From an archaeon (GTDB lineage Archaea > Thermoplasmatota > Thermoplasmata > JAJSAE01), in the NCBI GenBank assembly GCA_024281315.1, contig JAJSAE010000069.1, positions 1-50,156 of the forward strand: 50,156 nucleotides of DNA, in the 5' to 3' direction. The position numbers and the translations under genes were made by a program. The notes beneath the pieces were generated by a model, which worked only from the letters and a program-made list of their open reading frames with translations, was not told where the DNA came from and ran no database searches. Below, piece by piece: positions 43,246-50,156 of the stretch; position 1 is the stretch's first letter; every line of letters starts with the position of its first letter.

Positions 43246-44466
43246 ATGAAAGTCTATCTTAGAGAGTTCCGCAATTTTGAGGATCTGATTGCATGCTTTC
43301 GCGAGATTGGCCCCGACCCTGTGGGGGAGGAACTGATGAGGGAGAAGGCCGGGAAATACAGTTTTTTCATCAGAGATGTCCGTTCCCCTGTGGCAAACAT
43401 CATGAAGCAGGAAATGCTGGCCTCGGGAGGGGATGCCGTGGTTTCAAGAGGTGCTGTTGTCTGCTCTGAAGATAACGCTCCTGTCCTTCTGATGGGAAGT
43501 ATAAAGGAGCTCAGGAGAGGGGCAAAGCGATTTAAGAGGCAGTACTTCGGTCTTGGGCCGTTGGGGGTGGAAATGGAGGTGATGCTGGATAACATCTCGA
43601 AGAGGCAGACACCAATGGAATGGAAATGGAATAGACATTACAGGCTTGATTTTGATAGGCCGCTCATCATGGGCATACTGAATGTAACACCAGATTCTTT
43701 CTCGGACGGGGGGAGATTTCTTGATGCGGCTACTGCCGTAAAGCGTGCGGAAAGAATGATTGAAGAGGGGGCAAATATAATTGATGTCGGCGGCGAGTCT
43801 ACGCGCCCGTTCTCGGAGCCCGTAGGTGCGTCGGAAGAAATTGAGAGGGTCATTCCAGTAATAAAGGAAATTAGCGGAATTTCGGATGTTCCGATTTCTA
43901 TAGACACCTCGAAGCCGGAGGTGGCCGAAAAGGCCCTTGATGCCGGTGCATCCATGATAAATGATGTTTACGCGGCGAAAGGAGAAGGAATGACCGAACT
44001 GATTGCGGATACGGGCACCCCCATAATTTTGATGCACATGCTCGGAGAACCAAAGACCATGCAGGAAAACATAAACTACACCGATGTGATGGACGATATA
44101 GCGGACTTTTTCAGGGAACGGATCTCTCATATGCAAGAAAAGGGTGTGAACAGGAATAGAATAATAATCGACCCGGGAATTGGCTTCGGAAAGACTGCAC
44201 GGAATAACCTTGAAATTCTTGGCCGCCTCGGAGAAATGAGGATATTCGGCCTCCCCATTATGGCTGGTCCGTCAAGAAAGAGTTTTATCGGGGCTGTCAC
44301 AGGTAGAGAAGTGGACGACAGGCTGTATGGCAGCCTCTCTGCCGCTATTGTGTCGATGTTAAACGGGGCGAATATTTTGAGAGTACACGATGTAAGCGAG
44401 ACAAGGGATGCCCTTCTCATGGCGGAGGCCCTGCTGAAAAAGAGGATGCCGCAGAGTAATCTTTAA
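43246..44466 (+). CDS. folP: Dihydropteroate synthase
   Basis: A 406-residue dihydropteroate synthase, which condenses p-aminobenzoate (or an analogue) with hydroxymethyl-dihydropterin diphosphate in folate or methanopterin-like cofactor synthesis. The TIM barrel starts near residue 140: MGILNVTPDSFSDGG, DVGGESTRPF, ISIDTSKPEVAEKALDAGAS, MINDV, LMHMLGEPKTMQ, DPGIGFGKT, AGPSRKSFIG and a final ANILRVHDV. An N-terminal domain of about 135 residues (with SRGAVVCSEDNAPVLLMGSI) precedes it, as in the long form of this enzyme. There is no ribosome site before ATG 43246, and an A/T-rich element (AGCCTTTTTTAG, about 43213-43224) would fit a leaderless start. Confidence 0.93.
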   Translation: MKVYLREFRNFEDLIACFREIGPDPVGEELMREKAGKYSFFIRDVRSPVANIMKQEMLASGGDAVVSRGAVVCSEDNAPVLLMGSIKELRRGAKRFKRQYFGLGPLGVEMEVMLDNISKRQTPMEWKWNRHYRLDFDRPLIMGILNVTPDSFSDGGRFLDAATAVKRAERMIEEGANIIDVGGESTRPFSEPVGASEEIERVIPVIKEISGISDVPISIDTSKPEVAEKALDAGASMINDVYAAKGEGMTELIADTGTPIILMHMLGEPKTMQENINYTDVMDDIADFFRERISHMQEKGVNRNRIIIDPGIGFGKTARNNLEILGRLGEMRIFGLPIMAGPSRKSFIGAVTGREVDDRLYGSLSAAIVSMLNGANILRVHDVSETRDALLMAEALLKKRMPQSNL

Positions 44467-44497
44467 TATGGTGGGGCCATGAGCAGACGGCGATATA

Positions 44498-45466
44498 ATG
44501 AACAAAAAAGATGTCTATGAGAATGTGGCCACCGTACCGGTAGAGGATATGAAACTGGAGAAAGATATGACGGTTGCCGAACTGGTGGATGAGATGTACC
44601 GTTCTGGAGGATTTACCGCAAAAAAGGTAGGCATCGCCGCCGACATTCTACGGAGGATGTTTATGGACAAGGAGAGCGTTAATTTCCTATCGTTTCCCGC
44701 TTGTATAATATCCACCGGAACCCGAGGGATAATAAAGGAGATGGTGAAGAGAAGAATGGTGGATGTCATCATAACGACATGCGGCACACTTGACCACGAC
44801 CTCGCAAGGATATGGAAAGACTATTATCACGGCGATTTCCTCATGGACGATGTGGAACTGTACCATCACGGTGTGAACCGACTCGGAAATATCCTTGTGC
44901 CCAATGAGAGCTACGGCCTCATTCTGGAAGAGAAGCTTATCCCCATTATCAACGAGGTATACAAAACGGGCAGACATGTGTTTTCCACCAGCCAGATAAT
45001 AAAAGAGGTCGGCCTCCGCCTTAACGACAAGGACTCCATAATCTATTGGGCCGCAAGGAACGAGATACCAGTCTATGTTCCCGGCATAACCGACGGTGCA
45101 TTTGGATCCCAGCTCTGGATGTACAGACAGGATCATAAGGACTTCATGATAGACCTTCTCAGGGATGAGCAGGAACTGGCAGACATAGTCTTCCCGGCAA
45201 AGAAGAGCGGCGCCCTTATGATAGGCGGCGGAATCTCCAAGCATCATACCATCTGGTGGAACCAGTTCAGGGACGGCCTCGATTATGCGGTCTATCTGAC
45301 CACTGCAGAGGAGTACGATGGGAGCCTTTCCGGTGCCAGAGTACGGGAGGCTGTTTCATGGGGTAAGGTGAGAGAGAACGCCCGTTATGTAACGGTGGAA
45401 GGCGATGCGACTGTCACGCTCCCTCTTTTAATGAACGCCGTGCTGGGAAGCCTGAAAAGGGAATGA
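44498..45466 (+). CDS. dys: Deoxyhypusine synthase
   Basis: A 322-residue NAD-dependent deoxyhypusine synthase, which transfers the aminobutyl group of spermidine to a lysine of aIF5A. Motifs: FPACIISTGTRGIIKEMV (NAD region), TTCGTLDHDLAR, the YHHGVNRLGN segment, PVYVPGITDGAFGSQLW, GGGISKHHTIWWNQFRDG, and TTAEEYDGSLSGARVREAVSWGKV with the catalytic Lys290. All key residues are present and length is normal. It follows folP by 31 bases, so it is probably read from the same transcript; GGCGAT precedes the ATG. Confidence 0.95.
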   Translation: MNKKDVYENVATVPVEDMKLEKDMTVAELVDEMYRSGGFTAKKVGIAADILRRMFMDKESVNFLSFPACIISTGTRGIIKEMVKRRMVDVIITTCGTLDHDLARIWKDYYHGDFLMDDVELYHHGVNRLGNILVPNESYGLILEEKLIPIINEVYKTGRHVFSTSQIIKEVGLRLNDKDSIIYWAARNEIPVYVPGITDGAFGSQLWMYRQDHKDFMIDLLRDEQELADIVFPAKKSGALMIGGGISKHHTIWWNQFRDGLDYAVYLTTAEEYDGSLSGARVREAVSWGKVRENARYVTVEGDATVTLPLLMNAVLGSLKRE

Positions 45467-45493
45467 ATAAAAAAAGAAAAGGTTTCTTGGGGT
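45467..45493 (-). terminator. T-rich stretch between convergent genes
   Basis: The spacer reads CCTTTTCTTTTTTTATTC on the minus strand, directly after the stop of the membrane zinc-ribbon gene. It would serve as an archaeal oligo-T terminator for that gene; on the plus strand it is A-rich, so the deoxyhypusine synthase transcript must end elsewhere. Confidence 0.5.
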
Positions 45494-46273
45494 TTATAAC
45501 TGGCTACCCGGTCTGGGTGCGCCGCACTTGGGACATGTGTGCATGTATGGCGGTATCTGTGTCCCGCAATTGGGACAGATAACGGTTCCGTCCATTCCTA
45601 TTGCCTGTGGTGCCGTACGCTGTTGCTGGGCAGACACTGGCTGTGGCGGCGCCTGATACTGTTGCTGGGGCTGTTGATATGCGGAGGGCGGGTTATACTG
45701 CGGCTGAGGGGTAGGTTGCGGCTGTCCGTATGGTGGTTGTTGTGCCGGCTGCTGATAGCCCTGCTGTGGTGCTGTCTGCTGCGGCTGTTGATAGCCGGGC
45801 TGTTGTTGTCCGTAGTTGTATTGTGCCGGAGGGGCCTGACCAGGGGCAGCGTATTGCGGGGCAGTTGTAGCTTCGTCCATCTTGGTCTTCGATATGAAGA
45901 GCAGAATGCCGGGGATGAGCCCGAACACTATGCCCAGAATCATCCACAGTGTGATGTCGCTCTTTGCCTGTGCAACCCTGTTCTGGTCTATTGCGTTTAT
46001 TATCTTTCGCTGGATGTTAAGAGCTATAAAGACCAGTATAAAGGCCCCTGCAAGGTCATATATAACTCCAAACCATGTCCAAACCCCAACACCCCATGCA
46101 GCCCATGTCAGGGCCCACAGAAGATTCCCGAGTCCGACAAGTAGCATAAGAATTGCAAAAATGGCAGATATCAGTTTCGCATAGTATGCCATCTCCCTTG
46201 CTTCTTTCAACGGTCCCGAAAGCCATGGAGGGGCAGTCCCTCCGCCTGTGAGTTCTTCGATTATGTCGGTCAT
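45494..46273 (-). CDS. Membrane protein with Pro/Gln-rich linker and C-terminal zinc ribbon
   Basis: A 259-residue protein. Three hydrophobic segments (AKLISAIFAILMLLVGLGNLL, VIYDLAGAFILVFIALNI, ITLWMILGIVFGLIPGILLF; cores shown) occupy about residues 30-130. Then about 90 residues made almost only of Pro, Gln, Tyr, Ala and Gly (repeats such as GYQQPQQ and PQPQYNPP), and a final zinc ribbon CPNC/CPKC. The Q/P tract is presumably a flexible cytoplasmic tether that displays the zinc ribbon. I do not recognise a family. Start at ATG 46273, seven bases after GGAGG; a TTG two codons upstream is less likely. Confidence 0.8.
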   Translation of the reverse strand: MTDIIEELTGGGTAPPWLSGPLKEAREMAYYAKLISAIFAILMLLVGLGNLLWALTWAAWGVGVWTWFGVIYDLAGAFILVFIALNIQRKIINAIDQNRVAQAKSDITLWMILGIVFGLIPGILLFISKTKMDEATTAPQYAAPGQAPPAQYNYGQQQPGYQQPQQTAPQQGYQQPAQQPPYGQPQPTPQPQYNPPSAYQQPQQQYQAPPQPVSAQQQRTAPQAIGMDGTVICPNCGTQIPPYMHTCPKCGAPRPGSQL

Positions 46274-46403
46274 GTTCAATCCTCCGATTGTTGTATTCTG
46301 TAAGGGTATAGGTTCTTTCCTATTTATCCTTATCGTAAATCGCTCTGAAGCACCGGGGATGGTTTAAAGAATTATTTCACAAAACATGAAGTAATGGCCA
46401 AGA

Positions 46404-46413
46404 CTTTATATAA
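46404..46413 (+). promoter_or_regulatory. TATA box for the winged-helix/KaiC-like cluster
   Basis: CTTTATATAA is a strong TATA match, about 70 bases before ATG 46477, with AGGGATTGAC as ribosome site. The 203-base gap from 46274 also holds the minus-strand promoter of the zinc-ribbon membrane gene (GATAAATAGG, about 46330-46321). Confidence 0.6.
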
Positions 46414-46476
46414 GAGGATGTTCATTCCATATTCTGCGGCATTGGTTTACGCTAAATCAAGTAATCAGGGATTGAC

Positions 46477-47037
46477 ATGAGCAGAGAGAGAGAAATGTGT
46501 GCCCTTCTGGGGAATCAGACGGTTGCGGACATTCTTCGCTTTATTGCGAGAAAAGATGCGGTGACGGCCAGCGAGGTAGCCCACAGCCTGCAAATACATG
46601 TGGCCACTGCGGTAAAGTATCTCTCCGCCCTCTACGACTTGAATGTTTTGAATAGAGAAATACGGAAGACGGGACGGCGTCCCGCCTATGCCTACCATTT
46701 AGAGTCGGATATTATAAGAATAGAGTTCAGATTTTCCGACGCTAGCGGGGAGAGCGGATGGCCCTCTCTTTATTCTCTGTTTGAAACGGTGAGACAGTTG
46801 TACGGTTCGAAACTGCCGGAAGAAACTCCTCTTCTGGAATGCCTCGATTTAGGCAGAGAAAAGGGCTTTCTGAGGTTTGGAGAAGACGGTTGCGGAGATG
46901 ACGAACTGGAACGGGCCGAATCCTATCTAGTGGATTTCGCCCGGAGAAATTTCGGAACACGAACAGCGGAGTTAATCGTTAGAAAGGTGAGAAAAAATCA
47001 TACGAAAAGAGAAAAAGGTGAAATATATGAGAGTTAA
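46477..47037 (+). CDS. Winged-helix (ArsR-like) transcriptional regulator
   Basis: A 186-residue protein with an N-terminal winged helix (residues about 5-75): MCALLGNQTVADILRFIA, VTASEVAHSLQIHVATAVKYL as helix-turn-helix, and a wing in NREIRKTGRRPAYAYHL. The C-terminal 100 residues are helical and unfamiliar (SLYSLFETVRQLYG; a Cys pair CLDL and GCGDD without a metal pattern). It begins a three-gene run; its stop lies 11 bases inside the next gene, so translation is coupled to the KaiC-like ATPase. It may control that unit itself. Confidence 0.82.
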   Translation: MSREREMCALLGNQTVADILRFIARKDAVTASEVAHSLQIHVATAVKYLSALYDLNVLNREIRKTGRRPAYAYHLESDIIRIEFRFSDASGESGWPSLYSLFETVRQLYGSKLPEETPLLECLDLGREKGFLRFGEDGCGDDELERAESYLVDFARRNFGTRTAELIVRKVRKNHTKREKGEIYES

Positions 47038-47701
47038 AACAGGAATTCCGGGGCTTGACGGAATGATAGAAGGGGGCTTCACCCCTCACTCGGTAAATCT
47101 GATAAGTGGCCCTCCCGGCAGCGGTAAAAGCCTTTTCGGCATCCATTATGTCTCACAGGGGGCGGATGCCGGAGAAACAGGGATGTACATCACTCTGGAG
47201 GAGGAAGCATCGAGTATATCCTCTGCAGCCTCAAGATACAGTATGAATGTGGAGAGAAAGGGGATATCTCTTGTGGACTTCGGAGATATCAGGCAGGAAG
47301 AAACAGTCAGCTTCGGGGCGCTCAGGGAGTACCTTGAAGGACGCCTCGAGAACATGCCTATCAAGCGTCTTGTAATAGATTCCATCTCCTCGATAAGCGT
47401 CCAATACGAGGATGCGAATGCCCTTCGGAGGGATCTGTTCGCCTTCTGCCGTTTTCTCAGGAAGAGCGGCCTGACTTCCCTTCTTGTGGCTGAGAGTGAC
47501 GGGGGCATCGGAAAGGACCTAAGGGTGGAGAATTTCGTGACCGATTCTCTGGTATTTTTGGGCTATGAAAATCACAAGGGAGAGTACAGGAGAACGGTTC
47601 TGGTCCAGAAGATGAGATTGACGAAGCACGACCCCTATAAACATCCATTCCTGATAACCTCACGCGGAGTGGAGATATATCCGGAGGAGACACTGTTCTG
47701 A
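47027..47701 (+). CDS. KaiC-like RecA-superfamily ATPase (single domain)
   Basis: A 224-residue ATPase of the archaeal KaiC/RadA-related group. The start is typical: TGIPGLDGMIEGGF, then Walker A GPPGSGKS (28-35), YITLEEEASSI (the KaiC-like Glu pair), Walker B LVIDSISSISV, and a C-terminal VQKMRLTKHD segment as in other single-domain KaiC homologues. Such proteins are common in archaea and linked to signal transduction, motility control or DNA transactions; circadian function is not implied. ATG 47027 is preferred over GTG 47018, since GGTGA at 47017-47021 is its ribosome site. Confidence 0.9.
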   Translation: MRVKTGIPGLDGMIEGGFTPHSVNLISGPPGSGKSLFGIHYVSQGADAGETGMYITLEEEASSISSAASRYSMNVERKGISLVDFGDIRQEETVSFGALREYLEGRLENMPIKRLVIDSISSISVQYEDANALRRDLFAFCRFLRKSGLTSLLVAESDGGIGKDLRVENFVTDSLVFLGYENHKGEYRRTVLVQKMRLTKHDPYKHPFLITSRGVEIYPEETLF

Positions 47702-47712
47702 GAGGCAAAAGA

Positions 47713-50156
47713 ATGAAAAAGACGGAGAAAGAGGAAGAAAATGACTCACCGGAGGAGGTGCGTAGCATCCTCCTTACCGGCAGACACAAAGAGCGCAGGC
47801 ATTCCGTTCTGTTCGCCCAGATTTCTCATACCATTGAGAAGGGAGAGACCGCCATTATTGTACTCGGCGATATGACGCCCGCGTATTTCGAAGAGGGAAT
47901 GAAGGACCACGGCATATCTCCCTCAAAAGCATTGAAAGGCGAAACACTCATAATTATAGATTGGCACTCTTTCGATAGCAGAATGGTCATAGGGGTGGAG
48001 GAAGAGGACGGACTTCTTCTGTGTGCTCGCGACCTTCTTAATGTAAGCATTGCCATAAACAAGGCCCTGAAGAGGAAAAAAGGCAGGTGCATGCTGTTCA
48101 GTGATATGATACCGCGGGCCGAGCGCATATACGGGATAACGGAGACCGCAGCGTTCCTGCAGATCACTCTGTCAAAAATGAGGAATCGCAGGATTTCATC
48201 GCTGTTTCTGGCAAATAATGAGAGACACGCAGAGATTTTCGACACGGTCATTTCCTCCGATACCGGTTCAGATAGCGAAGCAAAGGAGAATTTGGACGAG
48301 GGACCGGCCCCTGTTGACATATGTCCGTCCTGCGGTGCATTTGTTCCCGGCGGCTCGGACGAATGTCCGACTTGTCATGCAGGAGTGGCACGGAAACCGG
48401 AAGAAGTTGAAGAGGGGGCGGAGGACGAAAAAGTTGTTATGTATCTGTGTCCCGTATGCGGCGCTTTCATATCTCCAGACGCAGACCGCTGCCCGTCCTG
48501 CGGGGCCGTCTTTGAAGAAGGAGAAGAGGAAGATAGCACTGCTCCAGTCCCAGGAGAAAGGGCGTACTTGGACAAAGAGGTTGAGGCGATAAATATCTGC
48601 CCGTCCTGCGGAACCTTCGTTCAGGCCGATACCAACATCTGCCCAGTTTGCGGCAGCGAATTTGCTTCGGGTAAGGAGGATATTCCGGTGGCAGACCCTC
48701 TTGAGACCGTTAAAGGACTTAAAATATGCCCGAATTGCGGCGCTTTTGTTGCTGCGGGGCGCAAACACTGCCCCCTCTGTGCAACGGAAATCCCCGATGA
48801 TGCGGATACAAGAATCTCCGGGAAGGATCTCTTGGAAACCAGCGGGAATCTCAAGGTTTGCGGGGGATGTGGTGCTTTTCTCGGCAAGAATATGGCCGCC
48901 TGCCCTGTGTGCGGGACTCCATACGCGGAAGAAGCCGGGGAAAGGCCTATCATAAACAAACTGGAAGAGAATCCGTACCTGCCAGATGTATGTCCGAATT
49001 GCGGCGGCTTTATTCCATATCCCGGAGCCAGATGCAGTGCCTGCGGTTACAAGGAAGGAGAGATAATATGTTCGAACTGCGGGGCGCTGCTGGGCGAAGA
49101 GGACAGTATATGTCCGGTATGCGGCCACCTCTTTTCTGAGAGAGAACAGGGGCTGAAACCGGAAGAACCAGAGACTTTAACCCATATGAAAGATATGCCC
49201 GTTTTTGCAGAGGAGGGGGCAGAGCAAAAGGAGCTCCCGCCAAAGAAAACGGAGGATAGAGGAGAGGATCAGGACGAAGGGGCGCTGCTGGAAATTGACA
49301 TGTCTGCCGAGGACTTCCTTGAACTCGCTCGGGAAGGGAGCTTTGATCATGAGGAAGCAGAGGGATTGGACGAATTTAACGAACAGGATATTCAGCGCTG
49401 GGCCGAAGCCGAACTTCTGTCGAAGGCGCCCCCCTCTATAGCGGCAAAAGATAGCATCATCGACAGCACTGAAGAAAAACCCCTCTCCGATGATGATATC
49501 GCCGCCCTTCTGGAACTGGAGGAGATGTCGGCCAGTGATTTTAATGAGGAGGATTTCACAGATGATCTGGTAGGAGACATTGATGAAGCGGGTATAGAGG
49601 AAATTGACATTGAATCCATAGAGAGGGCCGGAAGAAATAAAGAAGAATTTCTAGATGACGGAGAGATCCTCGGCCTCTCCGAAAGCGAGGCGGAAAGTGA
49701 AGAGGTCATGGATGAAGAGTTCGAATGTCCCGTGTGCGGGACGCTTCTCGATGCCGATGTCATGGTCTGCCCGGCCTGCGGTGTGCAGTTTGTAGAGGAA
49801 GAAGTCCCAGAAGATAGGGAAGGCTCCGCTCTCCACAGAGGACTTACGAATGGCAGAGGGCTTGTGAATGGTAATGGCCTCACCAATGGAAACGGGTTGA
49901 TAAACGGTAACGGGCTAGCGGGTGTTCTTCGCAAAAAAGGCCTGGTGAATGGAAACGGATTGATAAACGGTAACGGCCTTACGAATGGAAACGGGCGAGC
50001 GTCTCGCGGGCTGATAAATGGTAACGGCATAGTAAACGGCAACGGTCTCCTTGACTCCCGTGGCAATCTTCTGCGTCCTCCGTCTTACGGTGGCGGTTTC
50101 TGGGCCAGCAACCGTTCTGTTATTGCCGCTGGCCTAATCCTCGTCCTTCTGATTCC
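47713..50156 (+). CDS. Degenerate KaiC-like head, eight zinc ribbons, GLxNGN repeat; cut by window end
   Basis: The frame from ATG 47713 (GAGG seven bases upstream) is open to the window end, at least 814 residues, no stop reached. Residues about 15-175 look like a KaiC-type fold without a Walker A loop (TGRHKERRHSVLFAQI, KGETAIIVLGDMTPAYFEEG, KGETLIIIDWHSFD). Eight four-Cys zinc ribbons follow, seven of them in a row between about 200 and 470 (patterns CPSC/CPTC, CPVC/CPSC, CPSC/CPVC, CPNC/CPLC, CGGC/CPVC, CPNC/CSAC, CSNC/CPVC) and the eighth (CPVC/CPAC) after a long acidic stretch. Then comes a GLxNGN repeat and the start of a hydrophobic helix (SVIAAGLILVLLI), so the protein is probably membrane-anchored. 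It lies 11 bases after the KaiC-like gene, likely the same operon. Confidence 0.82.
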   Translation, partial: MKKTEKEEENDSPEEVRSILLTGRHKERRHSVLFAQISHTIEKGETAIIVLGDMTPAYFEEGMKDHGISPSKALKGETLIIIDWHSFDSRMVIGVEEEDGLLLCARDLLNVSIAINKALKRKKGRCMLFSDMIPRAERIYGITETAAFLQITLSKMRNRRISSLFLANNERHAEIFDTVISSDTGSDSEAKENLDEGPAPVDICPSCGAFVPGGSDECPTCHAGVARKPEEVEEGAEDEKVVMYLCPVCGAFISPDADRCPSCGAVFEEGEEEDSTAPVPGERAYLDKEVEAINICPSCGTFVQADTNICPVCGSEFASGKEDIPVADPLETVKGLKICPNCGAFVAAGRKHCPLCATEIPDDADTRISGKDLLETSGNLKVCGGCGAFLGKNMAACPVCGTPYAEEAGERPIINKLEENPYLPDVCPNCGGFIPYPGARCSACGYKEGEIICSNCGALLGEEDSICPVCGHLFSEREQGLKPEEPETLTHMKDMPVFAEEGAEQKELPPKKTEDRGEDQDEGALLEIDMSAEDFLELAREGSFDHEEAEGLDEFNEQDIQRWAEAELLSKAPPSIAAKDSIIDSTEEKPLSDDDIAALLELEEMSASDFNEEDFTDDLVGDIDEAGIEEIDIESIERAGRNKEEFLDDGEILGLSESEAESEEVMDEEFECPVCGTLLDADVMVCPACGVQFVEEEVPEDREGSALHRGLTNGRGLVNGNGLTNGNGLINGNGLAGVLRKKGLVNGNGLINGNGLTNGNGRASRGLINGNGIVNGNGLLDSRGNLLRPPSYGGGFWASNRSVIAAGLILVLLI
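49840..50049 (+). repeat. GLxNGN coding repeat
   Basis: Nine units of the form G-L-[TVI]-N-G-N (18 bases each), some separated by short insertions (AGVLRKK, RASR, LDSRG). Codons vary between units (GGTAACGGC, GGAAACGGG, GGTAATGGC), so the protein pattern is kept more strictly than the DNA. It lies between the last zinc ribbon and a hydrophobic segment, as a spacer near the membrane. Confidence 0.9.

Noticed and set aside
47027-47701. Circadian clock gene kaiC
   Set aside because: It has a single RecA domain and no kaiA or kaiB nearby; single-domain KaiC homologues are widespread in archaea without clock function.
47826-50066. Several minus-strand frames (47826-48320, 48268-49128, 49392-50066)
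   Set aside because: The plus strand has one continuous frame from 47713 with eight zinc ribbons; the minus frames are low-complexity shadows (Ser/Pro/Phe-rich).

Overview
The window looks like a piece of an archaeal chromosome, most probably from the Thermoplasmatota or a nearby euryarchaeal lineage. The support is a set of archaeal marker genes: Nop5 of the C/D-box RNP, deoxyhypusine synthase, adenosine-specific kinase, TrmB-type regulator, archaeal HflX, an archaeal-type valyl-tRNA synthetase and a tetraether-lipid gene trio. Promoters are TATA-box-like, and many starts carry a recurring GGTGA leader a few bases before ATG. The lineage call is an inference from gene style (Rab-like GTPase, many zinc-ribbon proteins, a GLxNGN-repeat protein); no rRNA is present to confirm it.

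Layout. 0.1-1.6 kb (minus): an MBL-fold hydrolase directly downstream of a Rab-like small GTPase. 1.7-2.2 kb (plus): adenosine-specific kinase whose fifth N-terminal line of codons is interrupted by an in-frame TAA (codon 13). 2.2-7.6 kb (minus): a very long Lhr-type helicase. 7.7-17.8 kb (plus): a 3366-residue secreted, membrane-anchored surface protein made of beta-helix segments, an inserted FBA-like (F-box-associated, glycan-binding) domain, an inserted LamG-like domain, about 30 tandem 'MYDNS' repeats and seven Ig-like repeats. 18-20.8 kb (plus): flavin reductase, a frameshifted PPC/DUF296 protein and HflX. 20.9-21.8 kb: a small two-helix membrane protein, tRNA-Val(GAC) and a GC-rich structured intergenic stretch. 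21.8-25.9 kb (plus): mtnA, a zinc-ribbon protein, nop5, then a DUF438/hemerythrin/PAS protein. 25.9-34.7 kb (minus): sodium:solute symporter with its small DUF3311-like partner, a large PEP/pyruvate-binding-domain protein with receiver-like domains, an aminotransferase and valS. 34.8-37.6 kb (plus): two tandem cation/proton antiporters of different families (CPA1-like and CPA2-like). 37.7-38.4 kb (minus): TrmB-like regulator. 38.5-41.5 kb (plus): tes, a 57-residue two-cluster ferredoxin, and geranylgeranyl reductase, i.e. the machinery that joins and saturates archaeal membrane lipids. 41.6-45.5 kb (plus): coiled-coil/zinc-ribbon protein, dihydropteroate synthase and deoxyhypusine synthase. 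45.5-46.3 kb (minus): a membrane protein with a Pro/Gln tail and zinc ribbon. 46.5-50.2 kb (plus): winged-helix regulator, KaiC-like ATPase and a large protein with a degenerate KaiC-like head, eight zinc ribbons, a GLxNGN repeat and a probable membrane segment cut by the window end.

The genes are mostly housekeeping (translation, tRNA charging, hypusination, lipid synthesis, folate, salvage), with three accessory-looking parts: the giant surface protein, the PEP-binding receiver-like protein and the final KaiC/zinc-ribbon cluster. I saw no insertion sequences, phage genes or CRISPR array. Two genes look broken near their N termini (a stop codon and a G-run frameshift); sequencing error, true decay and, for the frameshift, ribosomal slippage cannot be told apart from this sequence alone.
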